This document shows, piece after piece, positions 1 through 9,799 of a stretch of DNA of 64,000 nucleotides (the stretch's first letter is position 1; the number at the start of each line of letters is the position of its first letter). This DNA comes from Mycolicibacterium sp. P9-64 (GTDB taxonomy: Bacteria > Actinomycetota > Actinomycetes > Mycobacteriales > Mycobacteriaceae), in the NCBI RefSeq assembly GCF_008329605.1, contig NZ_NPKO01000003.1, forward strand, positions 62,001-126,000, in the 5' to 3' direction. The notes beneath the pieces were generated by a model. That model was given only the letters and a program-made list of their open reading frames with translations. It was not told where the DNA came from and searched no databases. The position numbers and the translations under genes were made by a program.

Positions 1-192
1 CACACCCCGATGTTGATCGTCGGCGGCCAGCTGGACCAGGTCTACACCCCCAGCGACGTGCGTAGCACCGCCGCCGCCTACGAGACGGAGCCGATGATCT
101 TCCCTGGCCTTGGCCACGAGCTGATGCTCGAGCCCGATTGGGCCGTTGTCGCCGGTTGCGTCGAATCCTGGCTCGTTAGCCGAGGGTTGTGA
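1..192 (+). CDS. alpha/beta hydrolase, C-terminal end (cut by window edge)
   Basis: Only the last 63 codons are present; the frame is open to base 1. The fragment contains GGQLDQVYTP, which fits the acidic-residue strand of alpha/beta hydrolases (Asp after a hydrophobic strand and GG), and LGHELMLE, which fits the loop carrying the catalytic His. The nucleophile region is outside the window, so the substrate cannot be judged. Its TGA stop overlaps by one base the ATG of the acyl-CoA ligase that follows, so the two genes are probably co-transcribed and may act on the same acid or ester. Confidence 0.75.
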   Translation, partial: HTPMLIVGGQLDQVYTPSDVRSTAAAYETEPMIFPGLGHELMLEPDWAVVAGCVESWLVSRGL

Positions 193-1775
193 TGTGCTTC
201 ACCAGTCCCTTTCCCGATGTCGTCATTCCCGACCTCGAGGTGTTCGACTACCTCTTCGGTGACATCTCCCCTGCCGACCTCGAGCGTGTCGCGCTCGTCG
301 ACGCGAAGACCTGCCGCGAGACCACCTATCGCGAGCTGATCGATGGAATCGAAGCGTTCGCCGCGAAGTTGTCATCCCTCGGAATCGGTGTCGGTGACGT
401 CGTGGGACTGCTTTCACCAAACAGCACGGATTTTGCAGTCGCCTTTCATGGCATTCTGCGGGCAGGGGCGACCGCTACCCCCGTCAATGCGTTGTCGACC
501 GCAGAGGAGATCGCCAGGCAGTTGGGCGATTCGCGGGCCACGATGGTGATCACCGTCGCCGCCTTGCGCGATCGGGCCGAAGCTGCCGCCGCGGCGGTCG
601 GACTTCCAGCCAGCAAGGTCATCCTGCTCGACGGCGAAGCCCTTCGTCCTCAGTCCTCGGGGCGACGAGCAGTCGACCCGCGCTTTCGGCCGGAGACACA
701 TCTGGCGGTGCTGCCCTACAGTTCGGGCACCACCGGCCTTCCCAAGGGCGTCATGCTCACTCATCGCAACCTGGTGGCCAATGCAGCCCAGGTTCAACCG
801 CTGAAGATTCTCGGTGCCGACGACGTCATCATTGCCGTGCTGCCGTTCTTCCACATCTACGGCCTGTCGGTGCTGCTAACCGCCGCACTGGTCGCCCGGG
901 CGAAGCTGGTCATCATGCCTTCGTTCGACCTGGAGGCATTCTTGGCCGCCATTCAGGACCACCGGTGCACGCGGGCCTTCATCGTGCCACCCTTGGCGCT
1001 TGCACTGGCCAACCATCCCGTCGTGACGTCCTACGATCTGTCCTCGCTGGGTGTGATCGTGTGTGGTGCAGCACCGCTCGACGCCGAACTCAATCGGACG
1101 GTGAACGCACGACTTGGTGTGACCGTGTTGCAGGGCTTCGGAATGAGTGAGTTGAGCGGAGTCGGCCACGGCATGCCGGTCGACGGTGGACGAGATTCAC
1201 TGGGCGTCGTGGCGCAACCGGATTCGTGCGGATGGACTCTCCCGAATGCGGTCAGCAAGATCGTATCCCCGGAGACGGGAGTGGAGATCGCCGTGCCCGA
1301 CCGAGGCCGCAGCGCCGCCGGTGAGCTGTGCTTCTCGGGCCCGAATGTCATGGTGGGCTACCTGGGCAATGCCGAGGCGACGGCCGACACCATCGACGCC
1401 GACGGCTTCCTGCACACTGGCGATCTCGCCTGTGTTGACGAGACCGGCTGCGTCTACATCATCGACCGCCTCAAGGAACTCATCAAGTACAAGGGCTATC
1501 AGGTGGCCCCCGCCGAGCTCGAGGCGCTGCTGCTAACCCACCCCGGCATCGCCGACGCGGCGGTTGTCGGCGTCAACGACCCGAAGTTCGGCGAAGAGAT
1601 TCCGAAGGCGTTCGTCGTCCCCAAGCCCTCCGTCCACCTGAGTGCGGCCGAGGTGATGGAGTTCGTAGCCCGAAACGTCGCGCCGTACAAGAAGATCCGT
1701 GACGTGCAGTTCATCGAGACGATTCCCAAGTCCCCAGCGGGTAAAATCCTCCGGAAAGCGCTCAGGGAGCGTTGA
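192..1775 (+). CDS. acyl-CoA synthetase / 4-coumarate-CoA ligase-like (AMP-forming)
   Basis: A 527-residue ANL-superfamily ligase that would activate a carboxylic acid to acyl-AMP and then acyl-CoA. The phosphate-binding motif YSSGTTGLPKG begins near residue 176. The hinge region has HTGDLACVD and DRLKELIKYKGYQVAPAELE. The C-terminal lysine motif KSPAGKILRK places the catalytic Lys at about 518. Length and motif order are typical of the 4CL/medium-chain group; the acid substrate cannot be read from sequence. ATG at 192 overlaps the upstream hydrolase stop; GTG at 189 is in frame and would add one residue. Operon partner of the preceding hydrolase. Confidence 0.9.
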   Translation: MCFTSPFPDVVIPDLEVFDYLFGDISPADLERVALVDAKTCRETTYRELIDGIEAFAAKLSSLGIGVGDVVGLLSPNSTDFAVAFHGILRAGATATPVNALSTAEEIARQLGDSRATMVITVAALRDRAEAAAAAVGLPASKVILLDGEALRPQSSGRRAVDPRFRPETHLAVLPYSSGTTGLPKGVMLTHRNLVANAAQVQPLKILGADDVIIAVLPFFHIYGLSVLLTAALVARAKLVIMPSFDLEAFLAAIQDHRCTRAFIVPPLALALANHPVVTSYDLSSLGVIVCGAAPLDAELNRTVNARLGVTVLQGFGMSELSGVGHGMPVDGGRDSLGVVAQPDSCGWTLPNAVSKIVSPETGVEIAVPDRGRSAAGELCFSGPNVMVGYLGNAEATADTIDADGFLHTGDLACVDETGCVYIIDRLKELIKYKGYQVAPAELEALLLTHPGIADAAVVGVNDPKFGEEIPKAFVVPKPSVHLSAAEVMEFVARNVAPYKKIRDVQFIETIPKSPAGKILRKALRER

Positions 1776-1875
1776 GATCTCGTTCTAAATCCTCCACGTC
1801 GCCGCACTGCCCCACCGTCGAGCCTTCCATGCCGCGCCCCCCATCACGATGCCCATTTGGCGGCGGGCGTCCATC

Positions 1876-3252
1876 ATGACGGGAAAGCCCAAGACGGAAT
1901 ACGCGCGAAGCGGTGGCATGCACGTGGCTTACCAAGTCGTCGGTGACCGCGGGCCAGATTTGCTCTTCATCCCGACTGCGGCCCACCCGATCGACCTGCT
2001 CTGGGATGAGCCCACCGTCGCTGCGTACCTACGACGAATGGCATCGTTCAGCCGTCTGATCGTGACCGATCTCCTCGGCGTTGGCAGTTCCGACGCGATG
2101 CCGACCAGAGACCTCCCGGCGATGCAGTCGTGGACCGACGGTCTCGTCGCAGTACTCGACGCCGTGGGAAGTAAGAGCGCATCCGTCTTCGCTACGGCCG
2201 AATCCGCGCTTCCGGCAATGTTGTTGACTGCGAGCCGCCCGAACCGCATCCGCTCCATGATTTTGTGGAGCGCCTTTGCGCGCTTCTCCCGGGCACCGGG
2301 CTATCCGTGCGGCTTACCCGAGTCTGCCCTCGGCAAGTACGTGGACAACGCTGCCGCAGCCTTCGGCACAGCCTCCCTCGCCGACGTATTGGCGCCCAGC
2401 TGGATTGATGATGGACCGAGGCGTCAATGGTGGTCACGCGGCGAGCGGCTTGCCGGCGGTCCGGGATACTTCAAGCAAATCTACGACCTATACATGCGCA
2501 GCGACATGCGGTCCGTACTCGAAAGCATAGAAGCCCCAACACTTCTACTGCACCGGAGGGGAGATAGACATGTTTGCACCGAGCATGGACGCTATCTTGC
2601 AGCACAGATCCCCCATGCCCGCTTGATGACTCTCGACGGGGAGGATCACGCGTGGTTCGCCGGCGACGCCGAGGTCGTGCTCGGCGAGATCGAAGCGTTT
2701 GTCACCGGGACCCGATCAACGCCGACCAACGACCGCGTACTGGTAACCATGTTGTTTACCGACATCGTCGAATCGACCACGCTTGCAGCGACACTCGGCG
2801 ACGAAGCATGGACCGCAGCACTGCGCGAACACAACCGCATCATCGAAATGCACGTCAAGAGCACACGAGGAAACATCATCCAGTTCACGGGCGACGGCGT
2901 TTTCGCTACGTTCGATGGGCCAGCCCGCGCAATTTCGTGCTCCGGTGCGATTCGTGACGCTTTGCGAGAGCTTGGATTGACAGTACGTGTCGGGATCCAT
3001 ACCGGCGAAGTTGCGATGGTCGGTGAAGACGCTCATGGCATCGCCGTACACGTCGCCGCGCGGATCATGGCGCTCGCCCAGCCTGGGGAGATCCTGGTTT
3101 CCGAAGCCGTCCCGCCGCTGGTGCTCGGGTCTGGCATTGCGTTCTGCGACCGCGGGTGCCACGAGCTCAAGGGCGTTCCAGGCCGCTGGAACGTGCTCGC
3201 CGTACACAGCAGGTCGGGTCCGGAGCGAGTGACGGGAATCGAACCCGTGTAA
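1876..3252 (+). CDS. alpha/beta hydrolase-adenylate cyclase fusion, probably with inactive hydrolase domain
   Basis: A 458-residue protein: residues about 1-270 resemble an alpha/beta hydrolase and about 285-445 a class III nucleotide cyclase. Cyclase metal-binding Asp residues are present (FTDIVES, D296; TGDG, D340), as is the VHVAARI segment. The usual Lys before TGDG is Gln336. In the hydrolase domain the nucleophile elbow reads ATAES, so the usual Ser is Ala108. The cyclase domain is complete by about LAVHS; the remaining tail ending in ERVTGIEPV is encoded by the strand opposite tRNA-Cys, whose T arm supplies the sequence before the stop. ATG 1876 is chosen because MTGKPKTEYARSGG fits family starts; ATG 1849 is possible. 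Several lines of this gene are near 52-62% GC, lower than neighbours, suggesting transfer. Likely a cAMP-type signalling protein or a degenerate relative. Confidence 0.8.
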   Translation: MTGKPKTEYARSGGMHVAYQVVGDRGPDLLFIPTAAHPIDLLWDEPTVAAYLRRMASFSRLIVTDLLGVGSSDAMPTRDLPAMQSWTDGLVAVLDAVGSKSASVFATAESALPAMLLTASRPNRIRSMILWSAFARFSRAPGYPCGLPESALGKYVDNAAAAFGTASLADVLAPSWIDDGPRRQWWSRGERLAGGPGYFKQIYDLYMRSDMRSVLESIEAPTLLLHRRGDRHVCTEHGRYLAAQIPHARLMTLDGEDHAWFAGDAEVVLGEIEAFVTGTRSTPTNDRVLVTMLFTDIVESTTLAATLGDEAWTAALREHNRIIEMHVKSTRGNIIQFTGDGVFATFDGPARAISCSGAIRDALRELGLTVRVGIHTGEVAMVGEDAHGIAVHVAARIMALAQPGEILVSEAVPPLVLGSGIAFCDRGCHELKGVPGRWNVLAVHSRSGPERVTGIEPV

Positions 3253-3294
3253 ACGGCTTTGCAGGCCGGTGCCTAGCCATTCAGCCACACCCGC
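3224..3294 (-). tRNA. tRNA-Cys (GCA)
   Basis: The minus strand folds as a 71-nt cloverleaf. The acceptor arms GCGGGTG and CACTCGC pair over seven positions with one G-U. The anticodon loop is CTGCAAA with anticodon GCA. The T arm is ACGGG-TTCGATT-CCCGT. The discriminator base is U, as in tRNA-Cys, and CCA is not encoded. One mismatch closes the outer end of the anticodon stem (C27/U43). Its 3' end overlaps the last 29 bases of the convergent hydrolase-cyclase gene, so transcription of that gene would run antisense into the tRNA. Confidence 0.93.
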
Positions 3295-3354
3295 GTTGTC
3301 CACGACTTTGCCGGTGCGGTCGGCATCCGGCCAGGCTTTTGCTCCCCGTGATCG

Positions 3355-4098
3355 CTACTCCAGGGGAACCCCGGCAGCGACGCCGTCGCGGGGCCAGCCT
3401 TCCGGGGAGTCTTCCCAGCTCTCCTGCCTGCCGTACGGGGTCAGGTCCAGGAACGGATACCCGACCGCCGAATGGTCGAGTCCGCGGGCGTATGCCGAGT
3501 AGGTGTGGAACACCTCGTCGCCGCGCCGGAGGAATACGCTGGCGCCGGGCACGTCGCCCCGGAGGTCGTCGTCGGTCCAGCCGTCGGCGTGCAGTTCGTC
3601 GAGGGCCTTGTAGTTGTACTCAACCGGGGCACGGGCCGGATCGAGCGTGACGTGCAGGTCGTAGGTGAAGTCACCGTCTCGTGACGAATACCACGGGAAC
3701 GTCCAACCGTGCTCGTCGCGATACCTGGCGATGCTGGCGTACGGCGCGCGGGACACACACGCCAACGTGACTCCCCTGCCGTTGAGCAGCGCCCGGTCCC
3801 CTTCGGTGAACGTCAGGTCGGCGGTTGCCGTGCAACTGGGGCATCCGCGGTCGGCAGCGTCGATCCACATGAAGTGGTGGACGTAGAGCTGTGTCCGGCC
3901 CTCGAACAGATCGAGCAGCCGTAGTTCACCGTCGGGGCCCTCGAACACGTAGTCCTTCTCCACCTTCACCATCGGCAGCCTGCGGCGTTGGGCGTTGACG
4001 GCGTCGCGCAAATGGGTGACCTCACGCTCGAGGGCCAGCAGTCGGCGGCGTTCGACGAGCCACGCCTCACGGGTGGCGACGTCGGGAAATCCGGTCAT
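3355..4098 (-). CDS. DUF899 family thioredoxin-like protein
   Basis: A 247-residue cytoplasmic protein of the DUF899 family, which has a thioredoxin-like fold. Visible features are an N-terminal helical region with LLALEREVTHLRDAV, then LYVHHFMWIDAADRGCPSCTATAD, where CPSC occupies the position of a redox CXXC, and a conserved second half with SRAPYASIARYRDEHGWTFPWYSS and VFHTYSAYARGLD. The biochemical role of the family is not established; dithiol redox activity is an inference from the CPSC motif. A good Shine-Dalgarno (GAGAGGAGAG) lies just before ATG 4098. It is transcribed away from the MgtC-like gene. Confidence 0.85.
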   Translation of the reverse strand: MTGFPDVATREAWLVERRRLLALEREVTHLRDAVNAQRRRLPMVKVEKDYVFEGPDGELRLLDLFEGRTQLYVHHFMWIDAADRGCPSCTATADLTFTEGDRALLNGRGVTLACVSRAPYASIARYRDEHGWTFPWYSSRDGDFTYDLHVTLDPARAPVEYNYKALDELHADGWTDDDLRGDVPGASVFLRRGDEVFHTYSAYARGLDHSAVGYPFLDLTPYGRQESWEDSPEGWPRDGVAAGVPLE

Positions 4099-4180
4099 TC
4101 GACTCTCCTCTCGAAAACTGTTCTCACATGTGTTGACTCGCTGGACGCCGAACAGTCATCGCGCGGCACGATGTTCGCGA

Positions 4181-4186
4181 TAACTT
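4181..4186 (+). promoter_or_regulatory. -10 element of leaderless MgtC-like gene
   Basis: TAACTT matches the mycobacterial TANNNT -10 element and ends seven bases before the ATG at 4194. This spacing would put the transcription start on the start codon. No Shine-Dalgarno is present. Confidence 0.45.
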
Positions 4187-4193
4187 CTTACCC

Positions 4194-4928
4194 ATGCATC
4201 AGTGGCTCGCCGATCCGGCGTTCTTCGGCGGACCCGGTCAGGGCGCCCGGCAGATCATCGAGTTGTTCGTTGCGTTCGGGCTGACCGCGCTCATCGGGAT
4301 CGAGCGCGAGATCCAGGGCAAGAGCGCAGGCCTGCGCACCCAGACCATCGTAGGCACCGCGGCCGCCTTGATCCTGTTGGTGAGCAAGTACGGGTTCTCC
4401 GACGTGTTGGTCGACGGACTGATCGTTGTCGACCCGTCCCGCGTTGCCGCCCAGATCGTCTCGGGCATCGGCTTTCTCGGCGCCGGCATCATCATCTTCC
4501 GCCGCGGTTCGGTGCACGGCCTGACGACGGCGGCGTCGGTGTGGGAGTCGGCGGCGATCGGTATGGCCGCAGGATCGGGCCTGCTACTCCTCGCCTGCAC
4601 GGTCACCGCCATGCACTTCCTCATCGTGCTCGGCTTCATGCCGATCGCCCGCCGCCTGGCGTCCAGGCTGAGCGGGTCGGTGCGGCTGCACGTCACCTAC
4701 GCCGAGGGGCGCGGAGTGATGACGGCGCTGCTACATGCGTGCGAGCGCAGGCAGTGGTCGCTGGCCGAGTTGGCCGCCGATCCACCAGGTGAGCCGCTCG
4801 GCGCCGAACCCGATCAGGCGGGTGTGCTGCTCACCTTGTCGGGCAGGGGAATTCTCAATGCACCCGTCGTACTGGCAGGGATCGACGGCATCACCTCGAT
4901 CCGTCAACTCGACGACGACCGCGACTAG
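4194..4928 (+). CDS. MgtC/SapB family membrane protein
   Basis: A 244-residue protein whose N-terminal half is the MgtC/SapB membrane domain: helices around 20-40, 48-70, 85-105 and 115-150, with the family motifs GLTALIGIEREIQGKSAGLRT and GIGFLGAGIIIFRRG followed by GLTTAASVW. The C-terminal part (about 160-244) looks like the cytosolic ACT-like domain found in longer members. MgtC proteins support growth in low magnesium and inside macrophages and are thought to act on membrane potential or transport rather than as simple magnesium pumps. This copy sits alone between divergent and convergent neighbours and appears leaderless. Confidence 0.88.
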   Translation: MHQWLADPAFFGGPGQGARQIIELFVAFGLTALIGIEREIQGKSAGLRTQTIVGTAAALILLVSKYGFSDVLVDGLIVVDPSRVAAQIVSGIGFLGAGIIIFRRGSVHGLTTAASVWESAAIGMAAGSGLLLLACTVTAMHFLIVLGFMPIARRLASRLSGSVRLHVTYAEGRGVMTALLHACERRQWSLAELAADPPGEPLGAEPDQAGVLLTLSGRGILNAPVVLAGIDGITSIRQLDDDRD

Positions 4929-4962
4929 GACGAGCCGACGGACAGCATGATCGGGGGGCTGA

Positions 4963-6360
4963 TCATGCCTCGGCGCGGGTGGCACGGAACGAGGCAACCG
5001 TGCCGACGAGCGCCAGCACCGCGAAGATCGCGAACAAGCACCGAGCCGCAGTCGCGTCACCGCGATCGGTCATGTTGAACACGACGCCCGCCAAACCCGC
5101 GCCGAACGCGCCGCAGATCAGCTGAACCGTGTTGATCGCGGCCGCGGCCGTACCGCCCTCGGAGGGATCGTCGACGCAACCCATCGCCCATGCCGACAGG
5201 TGGGGCCAAGTCATCCCGATGCCGATACCCGTCATCGCCAACGCCAACGCCCATACCGCGACGACGCCGATCGGCGTGTCCTCGATCTGGGTGAGCCCCG
5301 CCAAGCCGAGACCGCAGGCCATCACCACGGGCGCGGTCACGACCAGGCCGACGATCACCCGCTGCTTGGTCACCGATGCACTCGCGATCTCACCAAGCGT
5401 CCACCCGACCGCAAGGGCAGCGCCGAGGAAGCCGGCCGCCACGGGCACCAGATGCGCAAGGCGCTGGCCGAACAGTGGGACGTACATGTCGACCATCGTG
5501 GCGGCCATCAGCAGGCCGAGCGTCACATAGATCCACTTCAGCGGCCCCGGCCGGAACGCCGTGGGCGGCAACACCGAAGCCGACGTTCGGCGATCGACGA
5601 CGAGGAACGCCAGCACCAGAGCCACGCCGGCGACCAGCAGGGCCACGGTGAAGGCGAGGTGGCGCAGGATGCCCGCCACGCTGATCGCCAGCGCAGCAGT
5701 GCCCAGCAGGAGCAAAGACCAGACCGGGATCCGGCTCGGCGGTGGCAGTTCCGCGCCGGGTTCGCGCCCCGGCAGGGCGAAGGGCACCAGGGCCGCCATG
5801 ACCGCGGTAAGGATGACGAGCGCACCGAAGGCCCAACGCCACGAACCGAATTGGGCGAACAGGCCACCAGCGGCAGGGCCGACGATGGTGCCGACGCCCC
5901 ACATGGCCGACACCAGCGCCGACGCCTTCGTCCACAACGATTGCGGCAGAACGGAGTTGATCACCGCGTAGCCCAGTCCCGCGAGGACACCACCGCCCGC
6001 GCCCTGCACGGTACGCCCCACCAACAGCAGCTCCATGGTCGGCGCGAACGTGGCCAGCACGCTGCCGACCCCGAACACGCCAAGCCCGCATAGGTACGAC
6101 CACCGCGGGCCCAGCCGGGCGAGCGTCGCGCTCACCGTCGTTGCCGCGACGACCGACGCGACGAGGTAGACGGTCGTCACCCATGCGTAGAGCCGTTGGC
6201 CACCGATCTCGGCGACCGCGCTCGGAAGCAGGCTGATGGTGAGGAACTCGTTGGTGGCGTACAGCGCGACGCCACCAGCCAGCACGGTGCAGGCACCCAG
6301 ATACTTCGGGCCGAGGAGACCCCGCCACCCTACGATCGGCACCGGATCAGTCTGAGTCAC
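4963..6360 (-). CDS. MFS transporter (drug-efflux type, Rv1634-like)
   Basis: A 465-residue integral membrane protein with about 12-14 hydrophobic helices, of the major facilitator superfamily. The conserved loop-2 region reads ARLGPRWSYLCGLGVFGVGS, followed by LLLVGRTVQGAGGGVLAGLGYAVINSVLP, typical of DHA2-like multidrug antiporters. Position next to uvrB matches Rv1634 of M. tuberculosis, annotated as a drug efflux protein. I choose GTG 6360 (MTQTDPVPIV) because TACGGT lies exactly seven bases upstream; GTG 6369 would overlap that -10 element. The substrate cannot be determined. Confidence 0.85.
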   Translation of the reverse strand: MTQTDPVPIVGWRGLLGPKYLGACTVLAGGVALYATNEFLTISLLPSAVAEIGGQRLYAWVTTVYLVASVVAATTVSATLARLGPRWSYLCGLGVFGVGSVLATFAPTMELLLVGRTVQGAGGGVLAGLGYAVINSVLPQSLWTKASALVSAMWGVGTIVGPAAGGLFAQFGSWRWAFGALVILTAVMAALVPFALPGREPGAELPPPSRIPVWSLLLLGTAALAISVAGILRHLAFTVALLVAGVALVLAFLVVDRRTSASVLPPTAFRPGPLKWIYVTLGLLMAATMVDMYVPLFGQRLAHLVPVAAGFLGAALAVGWTLGEIASASVTKQRVIVGLVVTAPVVMACGLGLAGLTQIEDTPIGVVAVWALALAMTGIGIGMTWPHLSAWAMGCVDDPSEGGTAAAAINTVQLICGAFGAGLAGVVFNMTDRGDATAARCLFAIFAVLALVGTVASFRATRAEA

Positions 6361-6367
6361 GCCGAAC

Positions 6368-6373
6368 ACCGTA
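6368..6373 (-). promoter_or_regulatory. -10 element of leaderless MFS gene
   Basis: On the minus strand TACGGT is followed by seven bases and GTG at 6360. This supports a leaderless transcript and the shorter protein start. Confidence 0.4.
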
Positions 6374-6414
6374 TGAGCTCAACGGCGGTTGAGGTCAAGT
6401 TCGACGCAAACGCG

Positions 6415-8589
<2,175 letters not shown>

Positions 8590-8595
8590 GGTCCC

Positions 8596-8618
8596 AGCGT
8601 AGAGCGAGATACTGACAT
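8596..8618 (-). promoter_or_regulatory. PafBC-type (RecA-NDp) DNA-damage promoter of uvrB
   Basis: On the minus strand ATGTCAGTA is followed by exactly eight bases and TACGCT, then six bases and the uvrB ATG. The known LexA-independent damage promoter of mycobacteria is TTGTCRGTG-N8-TANNNT. This site differs only at its first and ninth positions. No TCGAAC-N4-GTTCGA LexA box was seen nearby. Confidence 0.6.
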
Positions 8619-8645
8619 GTTCATTCCCGCGTGACCGGTGCGCGT

Positions 8646-8651
8646 TACCGT
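8646..8651 (+). promoter_or_regulatory. -10 element of leaderless DUF402 gene
   Basis: TACCGT ends six bases before GTG 8658, which places the likely transcription start on the start codon. It is back to back with the uvrB promoter. Confidence 0.42.
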
Positions 8652-8657
8652 AACGCC

Positions 8658-9194
8658 GTGCCCGATGATCCTCAGCGCCGCCTGTCGATCCACCCGCCCA
8701 AGCGCGAGACGTTCGATCTCGCCGCCGGCACCAACACCGATCCGAAGGGGATCGTCCGGGCGGTCGACGTCTACACCCTCGAGCCGTGGGGGCTGTACAT
8801 GGCCAGGCCCACCCCAGGTCGTCCCCAGTTCCACTATCTGGAGTCATGGCTGCTGCCGTCGATCAGCTTGCGCGCCAGCGTGTTTCACTTCAACCCTGGC
8901 CACGAGCCCACCCAGGACGTGTATCTCGACGTGGGTACCTACACGCCAGGGCCGTCCGAATGGCACTCCGAGGACCACTACCTGGACCTCCGGGTCCACA
9001 CCGGCCTCGGTGTCGAACTGGACGACGTCGACGAACTGCTGACGGCGGTTCGGCAAGACCTACTCACCCAGGACACCGCCGCACTGGCCATCGCCACGGC
9101 GACCAGCACGATCGAGGGACTTGCGCGTCACGACTACGACCTCGAAAAGTGGCTAGCCGACCTCCATATGGTCCTGACCTGGCGGGGAGCGTAA
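8658..9194 (+). CDS. DUF402 domain protein (Rv1632c-like)
   Basis: A 178-residue soluble protein of the DUF402 family. Motifs are [25 protein letters not shown] near the N-terminus, a central [23 protein letters not shown], and the family's [16 protein letters not shown] region. Some DUF402 proteins are nucleotide or pyrophosphate phosphatases (the Ntdp type), but I cannot assign that activity here. I prefer GTG 8658 over GTG 8631 because the resulting [15 protein letters not shown] start matches a leaderless -10 spacing. Its stop (TAA) overlaps by one base the ATG of the next secreted-protein gene, so the two are co-transcribed. Confidence 0.8.
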   Translation: MPDDPQRRLSIHPPKRETFDLAAGTNTDPKGIVRAVDVYTLEPWGLYMARPTPGRPQFHYLESWLLPSISLRASVFHFNPGHEPTQDVYLDVGTYTPGPSEWHSEDHYLDLRVHTGLGVELDDVDELLTAVRQDLLTQDTAALAIATATSTIEGLARHDYDLEKWLADLHMVLTWRGA

Positions 9195-9799
9195 TGTCTG
9201 CTGTCATGAGCTCTACCAAGGGTGGATGGATCGTGGCCGCGACGGCCGCCCTCCTGCTATCCGGCGTCCAGTTGAATGCAGGCATTGCGCAGGCAGATCC
9301 CGGCGTTCCTCCTCCAGGACCCGACGCCACCGAACAGTCTGCCGACGCACCCCAGCCCGCAGTCGAGGATCTCGGGCCGGGGCCGTACAACGTGGTCTAC
9401 CGGGCCCGCATCGACGGCGTATCCCGCGGTGCGACCGTGAACTACGCAATCGCCGACGACCAGGTGAACACCGCTAACCCGACGATGGTGCCCGGCAGGG
9501 TGTTCGAGGCCACCGGCGTGGTGTCCCAGCCGCAGAAGGCCGGCATGCAGGTGTCGATCCAGTGGCCGTACTCGGCGAGCCTGCACTGCGAGATCCTGGC
9601 CAACGATCACATCCTGGCGCAGGCCGACCAGTTCGTTGCACCGCGTCTGACGCCGCAGCGCAACGACCCGGGGTACGGCGTACTCAGCTGCGGGACGGTG
9701 ACCAACTTCCCGACCGGAAACACCGCCCCGATCGACGAGCCGGCGCCGGTGGACGCTCCCCCGCCTGCCGAAGCGCCTGCGCAGCCGCCCGCCGCTTAA
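9194..9799 (+). CDS. secreted protein of unknown function, proline-rich tail
   Basis: A 201-residue protein with a clear signal peptide: [11 protein letters not shown], then a hydrophobic stretch and cleavage near IAQADP, a common mycobacterial ADP site. The mature part has about 110 residues of ordered sequence with two Cys (SLHCEILAN and VLSCGTVTN) that could form a disulfide. It ends in a Pro/Ala/Asp-rich tail with DEPAPVDAPPPAEAPAQPP. Similar small exported proteins are common in mycobacteria and mostly uncharacterised; I do not recognise this one. It starts inside the stop of the DUF402 gene and converges on coaE, with stops overlapping by four bases. Confidence 0.8.
   Translation: MSAVMSSTKGGWIVAATAALLLSGVQLNAGIAQADPGVPPPGPDATEQSADAPQPAVEDLGPGPYNVVYRARIDGVSRGATVNYAIADDQVNTANPTMVPGRVFEATGVVSQPQKAGMQVSIQWPYSASLHCEILANDHILAQADQFVAPRLTPQRNDPGYGVLSCGTVTNFPTGNTAPIDEPAPVDAPPPAEAPAQPPAA

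Noticed and set aside
8590..8847. 86-residue N-terminal extension of UvrB
   Set aside because: It crosses the uvrB promoter and the divergent DUF402 start, and the encoded sequence does not resemble UvrB.
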